From contig JAJRTI010000395.1 of NCBI GenBank assembly GCA_024278415.1, positions 1 through 24,381 of the forward strand: DNA of 24,381 nucleotides. Direction: 5' to 3'. The position numbers and the translations under genes are program-made. The stretch's first letter is position 1. Each line of letters starts with the position of its first letter. The notes under the pieces are model-generated. The model was not told where the DNA came from and made no database searches. It saw only the letters and a list, made by a program, of their open reading frames with translations. The DNA is from Planctomycetota bacterium (lineage in GTDB: Bacteria; Planctomycetota; Brocadiia; JAJRTI01). Below are positions 1 to 8,200 of the stretch, piece after piece.

Positions 1-3000
1 GCCTCGTGAGTTTGCCGAGCTTCGATTCCACGCCTCCCTCGAACAGCTTCGGATCGATCTTGCACGGCTCGCCGCGGTCGTTGAAGCGCGGCGCGCGGTC
101 CGCGATGAGCAGGCCGCCGGCCTGCACGAACGCGTTGATGGTCTCCGCGGCCGTATCGGGCAGCACGTCCGTATCGCAGAGCAGGAGAGCCTTGCGGCCC
201 CCAAAACCCTCGTCGAGCACCGCGGCCTCGTGCGCGACGTCGGCGTCGCCGAACGCGCGCAGCAGCAGTTGGTACGCGTAGCGCGGCCGATAGGGCTTTG
301 TGACGCGGCTGTAGTAATCGGCTTGGGGGAAGTAGAGCGCGGCCTCGGACAGGGGCCGGTCGAGCTTGTTGAGCAGCGCTCCGACGGACCGGATCTTCTT
401 GGCTTCGCGGCCGAAGTCGGCCCAGCGCGCGTCCCGCGCGCCGCTGCCGGTCGCGAAGGCCCGCGTGATGAACGTGTTGACGTAGTCCACGCCGTGCGCG
501 AGCGCGACGTACGTGTGTTGGCTGCTCGCCTCGACGGGAACCTGCTGGTACGGGTAGTTGCGATCGTCGATCTCGGTATAGTGGCCCCACGGCTTGCCGA
601 GATGCCGGGCCACGTCGCGCAGCATCGCGTAGCAGTAGTGGCCGCCCACGTATTGGATGCGCTGGGACGTGGGGTAGAAATAGATGTAGTTGTCGTAGTC
701 GATGCGGTCGGCCGGCCCGCTCCACGCGTAGACCTCCTGCATCGACTTCGCAGCCGCTCCGCCGAAGCCGCGGAGATCGTACGTCAGGACGAGATCGAAT
801 CGCGCGCCGAGCGCTTGGGTGATGCGCTTCACATCCGCGTAGGACTTGCGCACGTAGTCGGCCATGAAGCGGGACAGGTCGATGCGCTTGGCCAGGGGCA
901 GCTCCGCTACGGCCTTCGGATCGGGGAACGCGTAGCCGAAGCGTTTCCGGAACGCGGCCTGGCAGTGCTCGCAGTCCGCGAGCGATTTCGGCGCGATGTG
1001 CGGCTCGTCGATGATCTTGAGCGACAGCCCGCGGGGGATGCCGTTGCCGAGCGCGACGTAACGCTCCAGACGCTTCGTGAGCGCGGCCTCGTGCTCCGGC
1101 GCGAACACGCATGGCTTCGAGTGGCCGCTCCGGCCGCAGAGCGTCAGGTGCGTATAGTCCTTGAACAGCACCATGCCCTTGGCCGCGGCACGCGCGACGA
1201 CGGTGGGAGTCTCGGAGGTGATCGTGTTGAAGCCGTGGTCCCACAACTCGTCGACCCGCGCGCGCTGCATCCGCTCGTCCATCTGCTGCCCGCCGCCACG
1301 GGTGCCGGCGATGCCCATGATGGGGAAGATGTTGTCGACCACGAGCGGATCGACGATGAAAACATCTTCCGTCGTCTTGGCCGTCCACGGGCCGTCGAGG
1401 CACTTCAACTCGACCTCGAGCTGGTACGTGCCGCTGGCGAGATTGGGCAGGGACTTGTCGAACTCGACGGGCTCCATCTTGCCGTTCTTGGCCTCGCCAC
1501 GCTCGACACCAAAGGCGAGCACCGTTTCGTGGTCAGGGTCTACGAGAGCCGCCTCGATCGCGACGCTGCCATTGTGATCGGCCGCGGCTTGTCGGAATTG
1601 CGCGGCGATGCTGAACCGAATGTGCTGCCCAGGATCAAACGTGTTCCAAGGCCGAAAGCGCACCTCGGCTGCGACCGGCGCGCGCCGCCTGACGGCCGCG
1701 ACGTAGGCGGGCGTGCGGCGAACCACCGGCCGTCGCATGAGCCAGCACACCGCGTCGCGCACGAGGTCGCCGAAGAACGGCCCGTTGAACAGCGACTCGT
1801 CCGACTGGCGGTCCTCCGGCGTCGGCATGGCGTTGAGCACGAGCACCCGGCCCCCGCCGAACTGCCCGGCCACGAGCACCGGCGCGGAGGGGACGTCCTC
1901 CGCGTCCGCGTTGTCCACCGGGAACGGCTTGCCTGTGTCCGCGTCGACAATGCTCAGGTCGTCGACCGAGATGCTCTTGCCCAACTGGAAGTTTCTGGCG
2001 CGGGCGCTAAAGCGAAAGGCGAAGGCCATGCGCTTGCTGTCGGGCCCAGTCTTGAACGTGCCCTCGTAGCGCCGCCACGCAGACGTGGGCTTGATCGTGG
2101 CCAGCGTCGTGTCGAAATACTCCCGCGCGGCCGGCTTGGCTTCGAGCGTTTTCCACGCGATGGCCACGGGCTTCACGCTCGGCAGGTCGCCCCTGAGCCA
2201 GAACGAGACGCGGTAGGTCGTGTTCGGCCGGCAGGGCTTCGCCCGCGGCCCGTCGTACCCGTTGGTGTCGCCGGCGATGAGAGCGACGGAGATAAACTGA
2301 GGCTGCCCGGTCGCCGGGTTGATGTAGAACTTCTTCGTCACGAGTTTGGCCGCGCGCGCGCTGTTGCGCCCATCCGCGGCGGCCACCATGCCGTCGCCTC
2401 TGCTGCCACCGCTGTACACGCTCCAGTGCAACGGGCTCCGGCCTTCGGCCCGCATCAGCACTTGCGCGCCGGGCTTGGTTTCGAGCGCGAACGCTCGGCG
2501 CACCAGGCCCAAGTCCTTCGGCACGCCATTCACGACCGGGTGCTTCGCGGCCACGCGGGCCGGCTCGTTCACGCTGAACGGCCCTTGGCCAGCCGGCGCG
2601 GCCACGGGCAGCAGCTTCGCCAACCCGGCCTTGAAGTCCACCGCGTTGCCCAACGTGTTCGGCCCGGCCACGAACAGCAGCCCGCCTCCGCTTGCCACGA
2701 AGTCCATGAGCCACTGCATCTGCTGCCGCGTGATCACGTACGGGTCCACGTCGATCATGACGACCGCGTCGAAGCCGAAGAGCGCCTCCCGCGTCTTGGG
2801 GAAGTTCGACAGCGGCAAGTGGAGCCCGCGGAAGAGCGACACCGCAACGTCGGCCTTGCGCGGCAGCGCCTCGATGGCCTCCTCGATGTTGTAGTAGCCC
2901 GCGCACGATTGCTTCACCATGAGGATGCGCGGCTGCTCCCCGCGGGCCAACCGCGACACGGTAGGCTTGTAGTCGAACCGGACCTGGGGCTTGGGGCGGA

Positions 3001-3580
3001 TGCGAATATCGTCGACCGCGAAGTCGAACTCGGCCGGCTCGTCGTCCGCGGCCTGCATGCGGAACGTGATCTGCGTGGTGGGGATAAGCAGCCAGCCGTA
3101 CACGTTGCGCAGGCGCTTTGCGTTGTCAGTGATGGCCAGGTCGGCCCGCACCCACTTGCCCGGCTGGATGGTCTCCGGCGTGGCCACGACGAGGTCGACG
3201 AAGTTCCTGGGGCTGACCCGAAGCCGGCAGATCAGCGCGCGGCCGGGCAGCAGCTTAGCGGTGGTCAGCTTGTACCAGAACGTGACACCCTCGTACGCGA
3301 GCAAGGGCTTGGGCGTGGCGAAGTTGCGGGAGATGAAGCAAATCTGCCCGGGCTTAAAGCGCACGTGTGCGGTGAGCACCTGCGAGCCGCGTTCGGCATC
3401 CTTCACCACGCGGAGGCCGGTGCGGTTGGCCCCTCCCTTGTAGTAATCGCCGGCTCCACTGATCCACCAGCCTTCGGTCGAGCCGGACTCGAAGTCGTCG
3501 ACGCGCAGGCTAGGCTCGCCGGCAAAGGCCACGCACTGGGCAAGGAGAAGCATCGCTGCGAAACATGGGACGGTGCGCAT
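1..3580 (-). CDS. Secreted modular GH42-like / GATase-like protein (3' end outside window)
   Basis: The frame starts at ATG 3580 and runs 1193 codons to the window edge without a stop, so the C-terminus is missing. GAGGAA lies 5 nt upstream of the ATG. Reading order: signal peptide (about residues 1-20, ending AFAG); beta-sandwich, carbohydrate-binding-like region (about 25-175); class I glutamine-amidotransferase-like/ThuA-like fold (about 215-395, with ILMVKQSC and a GGGLLFVAGP loop); second beta-sandwich like CBM4/9 (about 415-546); short segment VLVAGQFGGGRVLVLN; Ig-like stretch (about 620-740); TIM-barrel-like region (about 745-1060) with KIIDEPH, Glu859 being the candidate acid/base; then a second GATase-like fold (from about 1080, ALYFPQADYY, GGLLIADRAPRF), as in the trimerisation domain of GH42 beta-galactosidases. 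Order and family resemblance suggest an extracytoplasmic glycosidase. Substrate cannot be told. The nucleophile was not identified, so a non-catalytic role is possible. Confidence 0.8.
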   Translation of the reverse strand, partial: MRTVPCFAAMLLLAQCVAFAGEPSLRVDDFESGSTEGWWISGAGDYYKGGANRTGLRVVKDAERGSQVLTAHVRFKPGQICFISRNFATPKPLLAYEGVTFWYKLTTAKLLPGRALICRLRVSPRNFVDLVVATPETIQPGKWVRADLAITDNAKRLRNVYGWLLIPTTQITFRMQAADDEPAEFDFAVDDIRIRPKPQVRFDYKPTVSRLARGEQPRILMVKQSCAGYYNIEEAIEALPRKADVAVSLFRGLHLPLSNFPKTREALFGFDAVVMIDVDPYVITRQQMQWLMDFVASGGGLLFVAGPNTLGNAVDFKAGLAKLLPVAAPAGQGPFSVNEPARVAAKHPVVNGVPKDLGLVRRAFALETKPGAQVLMRAEGRSPLHWSVYSGGSRGDGMVAAADGRNSARAAKLVTKKFYINPATGQPQFISVALIAGDTNGYDGPRAKPCRPNTTYRVSFWLRGDLPSVKPVAIAWKTLEAKPAAREYFDTTLATIKPTSAWRRYEGTFKTGPDSKRMAFAFRFSARARNFQLGKSISVDDLSIVDADTGKPFPVDNADAEDVPSAPVLVAGQFGGGRVLVLNAMPTPEDRQSDESLFNGPFFGDLVRDAVCWLMRRPVVRRTPAYVAAVRRRAPVAAEVRFRPWNTFDPGQHIRFSIAAQFRQAAADHNGSVAIEAALVDPDHETVLAFGVERGEAKNGKMEPVEFDKSLPNLASGTYQLEVELKCLDGPWTAKTTEDVFIVDPLVVDNIFPIMGIAGTRGGGQQMDERMQRARVDELWDHGFNTITSETPTVVARAAAKGMVLFKDYTHLTLCGRSGHSKPCVFAPEHEAALTKRLERYVALGNGIPRGLSLKIIDEPHIAPKSLADCEHCQAAFRKRFGYAFPDPKAVAELPLAKRIDLSRFMADYVRKSYADVKRITQALGARFDLVLTYDLRGFGGAAAKSMQEVYAWSGPADRIDYDNYIYFYPTSQRIQYVGGHYCYAMLRDVARHLGKPWGHYTEIDDRNYPYQQVPVEASSQHTYVALAHGVDYVNTFITRAFATGSGARDARWADFGREAKKIRSVGALLNKLDRPLSEAALYFPQADYYSRVTKPYRPRYAYQLLLRAFGDADVAHEAAVLDEGFGGRKALLLCDTDVLPDTAAETINAFVQAGGLLIADRAPRFNDRGEPCKIDPKLFEGGVESKLGKLTR

Positions 3581-3585
3581 GACGT

Positions 3586-3591
3586 TTCCTC
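3586..3591 (-). promoter_or_regulatory. Ribosome binding site for the GH42-like gene
   Basis: GAGGAA on the minus strand, 5 nt before ATG 3580. It fixes the start of the large secreted protein, and the signal peptide begins immediately after it. Confidence 0.7.
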
Positions 3592-3656
3592 TGGTCGGTT
3601 CTGGGGGGGCGGGGCGGCGTTGGCGCAAGAGGCCGCCGCTTAGCGTTGCGATTGTG

Positions 3657-3680
3657 GCACGGTTGGTCCGCCAACCGTGC
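3657..3680. repeat. Perfect 10-bp hairpin in intergenic DNA
   Basis: Arms GCACGGTTGG (3657-3666) and CCAACCGTGC (3671-3680) are perfectly complementary around TCCG. It lies upstream of the start of the GH42-like gene and outside the inverted-repeat-bounded element that follows. There is no T-run on either side, so it does not look like a standard intrinsic terminator. Its centre (TCCG) differs from the T(T/C)A-type centres of the neighbouring palindromes, so it may belong to another repeat family. Confidence 0.7.
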
Positions 3681-3792
3681 CTGCTATTCCATGTGTCGCG
3701 GCTTTCACGGTCGGCAAAGGCCAATGCCATTAACTTAGGGCATAGGCGCGTCACGCGTGGCCATCTTCGTCCTTCCGCTGGGACACTGGTCT

Positions 3793-3810
3793 AGCCAGCT
3801 TTAGCTGGCT
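3793..3810. repeat. Palindrome 1, AGCCAGCT-TT-AGCTGGCT
   Basis: Perfect 8-bp stem with a TT centre. It is nearly the reverse complement of palindrome 6 (3992-4009), so the same stem family sits at both ends of the array in opposite orientation. Confidence 0.8.
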
Positions 3811-3820
3811 CTCTGCCTTG

Positions 3821-3840
3821 CCACCACGTTCACGTGGTGG
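3821..3840. repeat. Palindrome 2, CCACCACGT-TC-ACGTGGTGG
   Basis: Perfect 9-bp stem around TC. The stem is unrelated to the neighbouring palindromes, but the centre TTCA is shared. Confidence 0.8.
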
Positions 3841-3869
3841 ACAGCAAGCCTTCCCTTCGTTGGCAGGAG

Positions 3870-3883
3870 CGCGCTTCAGCGCG
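3870..3883. repeat. Palindrome 3, CGCGCT-TC-AGCGCG
   Basis: Perfect 6-bp stem around TC with the shared TTCA centre. The next flanking pair is a mismatch (G3869/G3884). Confidence 0.7.
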
Positions 3884-3916
3884 GCTTCTCGATTCAATGG
3901 CGCCAGGCAGAGAAGC

Positions 3917-3930
3917 CCTGCTGAAGCAGG
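3917..3930. repeat. Palindrome 4, CCTGCT-GA-AGCAGG
   Basis: Perfect 6-bp stem around GA, the reverse-complement orientation of the TTCA type. It extends to AGC/GCT if a single C is bulged, giving an 8-bp stem. Confidence 0.7.
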
Positions 3931-3964
3931 CTGGTTCTGCTTTGGAGGATGGCCATCGCGACCA

Positions 3965-3978
3965 CCAGATGAATCTGG
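3965..3978. repeat. Palindrome 5, CCAGAT-GA-ATCTGG
   Basis: Perfect 6-bp stem around GA. Beyond one A/C mismatch, two more pairs (C3962-3963 with G3980-3981) extend the stem. Confidence 0.7.
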
Positions 3979-3991
3979 CGGCAATCAGACA

Positions 3992-4009
3992 GGCCAGCTA
4001 AAGCTGGCC
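3992..4009. repeat. Palindrome 6, GGCCAGCT-AA-AGCTGGCC
   Basis: Perfect 8-bp stem around AA. It is the opposite-orientation counterpart of palindrome 1. Confidence 0.8.
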
Positions 4010-4138
4010 ACGGAGTGCGCCTTTGCTCATGCTGCGTAGAGCCCGCGGGCGGACTGGTCCTCAAGTTAATGGTATCGGGTAAAGGCGACCGCGCCACATT
4101 CGAAACACGACACATTGAGAGCACAGAGGGCCACGCAA

Positions 4139-5017
4139 TCAAGTCCCGGCCGGCCTATGCTTCTCGAGGAACGCGCCGATGCCGCGCACGTACGCGTCGC
4201 CCATGTTCGTGAACCCGTAGTTGTGGTCCCCGCGAAGCTGGAAGAACTCCTTCGGCTCGGGCAGGCCCTCGAAGAGCTTCCGGCCGCACGCGTACGGCAC
4301 CACGTCGTCATCGGGGCTGTGCACGACCAGGATGGGGCAGCCGGCTTGGCTGGCATAGGCGAGCGTGTCAAACTTCATGCGGCACAGCAGGCGGACGGGC
4401 AGGAACCAATAGATCCTCGCGCCCACGTCCGCGACGTGCGCGAAGGTGGATTCGAGGATCAGCGCGCGGGGCGTGTGCTTCTGGGCCACCCACGCGGCGA
4501 TGGGCCCGCCAAGCGACCGGCCGAAGAGCACGATGTCCCCCGCGGCCACGCCGCGTTGCTCGGTCAGGTATCGCCATGCCGCGTCGGCGTCTTCGTACGC
4601 ACGCTGCTCCGAGGGCGAGCCCGGGCTTTGGCCGTAGCCGCGGTAGTCGAAGATGAGCGTGCTGTAGCCGAGGCGGTTGAAGATTAGAAGCGTATCGAGG
4701 CGGTGGGAAATGTTGCCGGCATTGCCGTGGCAGAAAAGGATGACCCCGCGGGCCTCCTTCGCCGGCACGAACCACGCGTGGATCTGGCTGCCGTCCGCAG
4801 TGGCGATGCGGAGGTCCTCATATTCCAAGCCGCCGTCCGCGGGCGTCTGGAACATGTCCCGGCTCGGCACGAACACGATCTTGCGCTGGAGCAGAAACAG
4901 CAGCACGCAGAGGCCGACGTACACGAGCGCAGCGGACTTGAGCAAGGAGAAAACCATGGCGAAGCGACCGGGCTTCTTGGGATCGTGAGTGTCTGACGAG
5001 CTGGCAGTCTCGAGCAT
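4139..5017 (-). CDS. Membrane-anchored alpha/beta hydrolase (ABHD13/BEM46-like)
   Basis: A 292-aa serine hydrolase of the alpha/beta-hydrolase fold, anchored by one N-terminal membrane segment (about residues 24-44). Visible motifs: oxyanion region FCHGNAGN; nucleophile elbow GRSLGG with Ser168; acid in HSPDDDVVP (Asp236-238, probably the second or third); catalytic His265 in RGDHNYG. Size and layout match the ABHD13/ABHD17/BEM46 group, which act as esterases or thioesterases on membrane-associated substrates; the true substrate is unknown. ATG 5017 is preferred because AGG lies 5 nt upstream. The frame continues to a GTG at 5074, and ATG 4957, immediately before the membrane segment, is also possible. 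The downstream neighbour on this strand is the palindrome-bearing region, not another gene, so it may be monocistronic. Confidence 0.85.
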   Translation of the reverse strand: MLETASSSDTHDPKKPGRFAMVFSLLKSAALVYVGLCVLLFLLQRKIVFVPSRDMFQTPADGGLEYEDLRIATADGSQIHAWFVPAKEARGVILFCHGNAGNISHRLDTLLIFNRLGYSTLIFDYRGYGQSPGSPSEQRAYEDADAAWRYLTEQRGVAAGDIVLFGRSLGGPIAAWVAQKHTPRALILESTFAHVADVGARIYWFLPVRLLCRMKFDTLAYASQAGCPILVVHSPDDDVVPYACGRKLFEGLPEPKEFFQLRGDHNYGFTNMGDAYVRGIGAFLEKHRPAGT

Positions 5018-5171
5018 GCGGCCTACTATAGCGGTGTCGCGCTGTCCTTGGCAAGGCGCGCACCCGGATTTCACTTTGCGCGGTCGTGGCCGATGCGCTA
5101 AGCTCTCCTACGCTTTCCCACAGACTTCGCTGCGAGAAAGAGGCCGCTGCACCGCCGTCAGGCCGTTCGTG

Positions 5172-5229
5172 GTAGGGCGATTCATCGCCCGTCGGCCGCC
5201 CTGAACAAACGGGCGATGAATCGCCCTAC
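5172..5229. repeat. Perfect 21-bp inverted repeat made of two mirrored palindromes
   Basis: Positions 5172-5192 and 5209-5229 are exact reverse complements, separated by 16 nt. Each arm contains its own palindrome: GGGCGAT-TC-ATCGCCC (5175-5190) on the left and GGGCGAT-GA-ATCGCCC (5211-5226) on the right. The TC/GA centres and mirrored arrangement are the same as in 3793-4009. It lies between the divergent starts of the hydrolase and the AsmA-like gene, so it is not acting as a terminator for either. A BIME-like pair of REP-type elements is the closest known analogy. Confidence 0.85.
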
Positions 5230-5268
5230 TACAAGCCACGCTACCTCGCTTCTGCCACAACACACCAC

Positions 5269-8200
5269 ATGGGCAAAAAAGGCCAAGACACCCCGCCGTC
5301 CAAGAAAGGCGGCAAAAAGACCAAGAAGAAGGGCTGCTTGGGCCGCATCTTCGGGTGCTTCGGATGGATCGTCTTCCTCGGCGTCGTGGGCGTGTGCGTG
5401 ATCTGCATTGCGCTCTGCGCCGGCCGGCTCTTGTTGTCGGATGCGAAGCTGCGCGAACTCATCGTGGACCAGGGAGGCCGGGCGCTGAGGCAAGACGTCA
5501 AGCTCAAGAGCGCCAGGCTGCGCCTGGCGAGCGGCCTCAAGCTCGAAGGGCTCAGCATCCAGGATCCCGATGCCAAGGGCGAGCCTCCGCTGCTGTCGCT
5601 GGCCGGCCTCGACGTCGCATACGACCTCTCCCAAGCGCACAAGCGGATCATCACCGTCCGCAACATCGAACTCGCGTCGCCGCACGTGTCGCTCGTGCAG
5701 CAGGACGGCAAGTGGAACTTCGAGGCCCTCCTCCCGCCGCCCAGCAAGGAGCCCAAGCCGGAGCCCGAGCCGAAAGGCCCGCCCGGCGAGCCCATCTGGG
5801 CCAAGCCGTTCCGGCTCCCGCTCGACGTGATCATCAAACAGATCAAGCTGTCCGACTTCCGCTTGCGCGTGAAAATGGAAGACGGAACCCAGATCAATCT
5901 CGACGGCCTCAACGTGGCCATCACCGGCGAACTATCGCGCACCAAAAACAACGTGCAGGTCGCGGTGTACACATCCAACGTCGAGTCGCCGTTCCAAATC
6001 GACAGCCCCATCGACCGCGCGGCCATGAACCTGCGCGTGCACGCGAAGACGGACAAAGTCATCCAACTGCTGTCCGCGCTCGTCGTCCACGTGAACGTGG
6101 AGCAGCAGGACTTCCAGACCCTCACGCTGAACCTGCGCCTCGAACTCGCCAACACCCGCGCCAAGGTCGACAAGCCCCTCCCGCCCTTCGACCTCGTGTG
6201 CACGGCTAAGGTCAAGGTCAACCTGCCCGAGGCCAAGGCGGAGTTGGAGGACCTGCGCGTGACCATCGGCGAGAAGAGCGCGCTCGCGCTCAAGGCCCTG
6301 GTGACGGACTTCCTGCCGAAGCCCGGCAAACCGCTCGAACCCCAGGTGGACGTGCGCATGACCCAGTGTGCGTTCGACCTCGGCGAGTTGTTCGGGTTCG
6401 CGCAGCCGCTCGTGCCGGATGGCCGGGACATGCGCGTGTCCGGCGTGTTCCGCGTGCCCAAGCTCGCGGCCAAGGGCGCGCCCACCGCAGGCGGCATGAC
6501 CGTGGGCATGGCCGTGCGCCTGGACGACGTGGCGGTCGACCACCCGGCCATGAAGGCCGCGGCCACGGGCGTGAGCGCTTCGTTCGACGTGCCCGACGTG
6601 CACGTGGGCCTCACGCGCGCCAAGGACGGCGACGGCATGCGCGTGGACGTAGCAAAGGCCCAAGCCAGGATGGGCCTGGTCGTGGGTGGCGCCACGTTCG
6701 ACACGTTCACCATCGCCGGCCTCACGGAGAAGCTCGTGCTCGCGGCCGCGGACGTGGCGCACGTGCAGGGCAAAGACACACAGGTCGTCACCATTGGCGC
6801 AGCCGGCGCGACGTCCGACTTCGCGCTCCAGTCGTTCGCCATGAAGGACGACAAGCTGGCCGCCACCGCGTCGGGTCTCACGGCCACGCTCACAACCGAG
6901 GCTAAGGGCATCGAGCAGCAAAGCGGCAAGGTCACCGTCGCCGGCGTCCGCACGCGACTCGGCGTAGGGCTCGACCAGGCCGGAACGAAGCTGCCGGACA
7001 TGGAGGCCCACGTCGGCAAGATCGGCATCAGTCTGGACGCGAGCGCGTCCGACATCCAGCAATCGGGCGCAAAGGTCCGCGTGGCCACGGTGGCGCTCGA
7101 TCAAGGTTTCTCCGTCAAGGGTGTCGAGGCCAAGACCGCCAACCCGGCCGCGACCGCGACGGTGTCGCCGATCACGGAGAACGTGCGGCTCCGCGTGAGC
7201 GACATCGCTCTTGACGGCGCAGACGTGGGCGTTGGCCAAGTGCGCCTCCAACAATCCTTCGGTATCGCGGGCATCGCCGCGCGAGCAGCGGACCCGGCCG
7301 CGACGGCCACCGTGGGGCCGATCGGCCAAGACTTCGCGCTCACGCTCGATCGCGTCGCGCTCGATACGCCTACGCCGGTCGAAGGCCAAGCCGCCACGCC
7401 CACCGCCACCATCGCCGCGGCCGATATCGCGCTGACCGCGACCGTGGGCCCGATCGCTGGCAACGCCGCGCTCAAAGACAAAGACGGAAAAGCCCAGCGT
7501 GCGGTGGCGACCATCGCCGGCATCACGAAGAAAGTGCGCGTGCGCGGCGAGAAGATCGCCTATCGCGCGCCGGACCTCGACGTGGCGTCGCTCAAGGGCC
7601 AGACGGAGCTGGTCGTCACCAAGATCGCCGCAGACGCCATGGGCAGCAAAGCGATTGTGAAGGCCATTCGCCAGGAGATCGCGTTCGCCGGCAGTGGCAA
7701 GAACTTGCGCACGTTCACGGTCGAGAAGCTCACGCTCGACCTAGTCGAGCCCACTGTGCAATCCCCCGACTTCGGCACGTTCGCGGTCCCGGTCAGCGTT
7801 GCCATGAACGCGACCGCGGACGTCGCGGCCATGGACGTGGAAGTGCCGCGCCTGACCCTCGCGCTCGGCGATTGGCTCAAGGTAACGGTCGAGGCATCCG
7901 CCAAGAATGCCGGCCAAGACGCGCTTTCAGCCAAGACGAACCTCACGCTTGATCTCGGCAAAGCCATGAAGCTCGTCACGCCCGAGATAACCGAGAAGTT
8001 CGGCGAAGTGAAGGCCGCCGGCTCGATCACAGTCGCCGCGGCCGCGGACGGCAATCTCGGCACAAAGGACGCGCCGGGCGAAATCGGCCTCAAGAGCAAC
8101 GTCGCGGTGCGCATGAGCGGCATCGCGTATCCGAAGATGCAAGCCACCATCGGTTCGCTTTCGCTCGACGTGGCCGCGGCCACAGGCTACGTCATGGACG

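Larger units (their letters stand above)
3724..4075. mobile_element. Candidate non-coding element bounded by inverted repeats, holding six palindromes
   Basis: Left end ATGCCATTAACTT (3724-3736) and right end AAGTTAATGGTAT (4063-4075) are inverted repeats matching at 12 of 13 positions. Between them lie six palindromes: 3793-3810, 3821-3840, 3870-3883, 3917-3930, 3965-3978 and 3992-4009. The first three have a TT or TC centre, the last three GA or AA, so the set is arranged as two mirrored halves. A further inverted repeat pairs TCTCTGCCT (3810-3818) with AGGCAGAGA (3905-3913). No convincing gene is present. AAAGGC occurs just outside both ends (3716-3721 and 4081-4086) but at unequal distances (2 and 5 nt), so it is only a weak target-duplication candidate. 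A MITE-like or REP/BIME-like nature is inference. Confidence 0.5.

Noticed and set aside
230..3643. 1137-codon open frame on the plus strand opposite the GH42-like gene
   Set aside because: It has Arg/His/Val-rich low-information sequence, no domain and no ribosome site, whereas the minus-strand frame has a signal peptide, recognisable folds and a good ribosome site. It is an antisense shadow of GC-rich coding DNA.
3793..4009. CRISPR array
   Set aside because: The palindromes differ in stem sequence and spacing, and there is no constant repeat or cas gene.
3751..4371. Short open frames over and beside the palindrome element
   Set aside because: They start and stop at random with respect to the palindromes, lack ribosome sites, and encode the palindrome repeats themselves as peptide.
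5241..7389. Long minus-strand open frames inside the AsmA-like gene
   Set aside because: Antisense shadows of a repetitive GC-rich gene. They contain no domain, and the plus-strand product has a clear membrane helix and AsmA-like ends.
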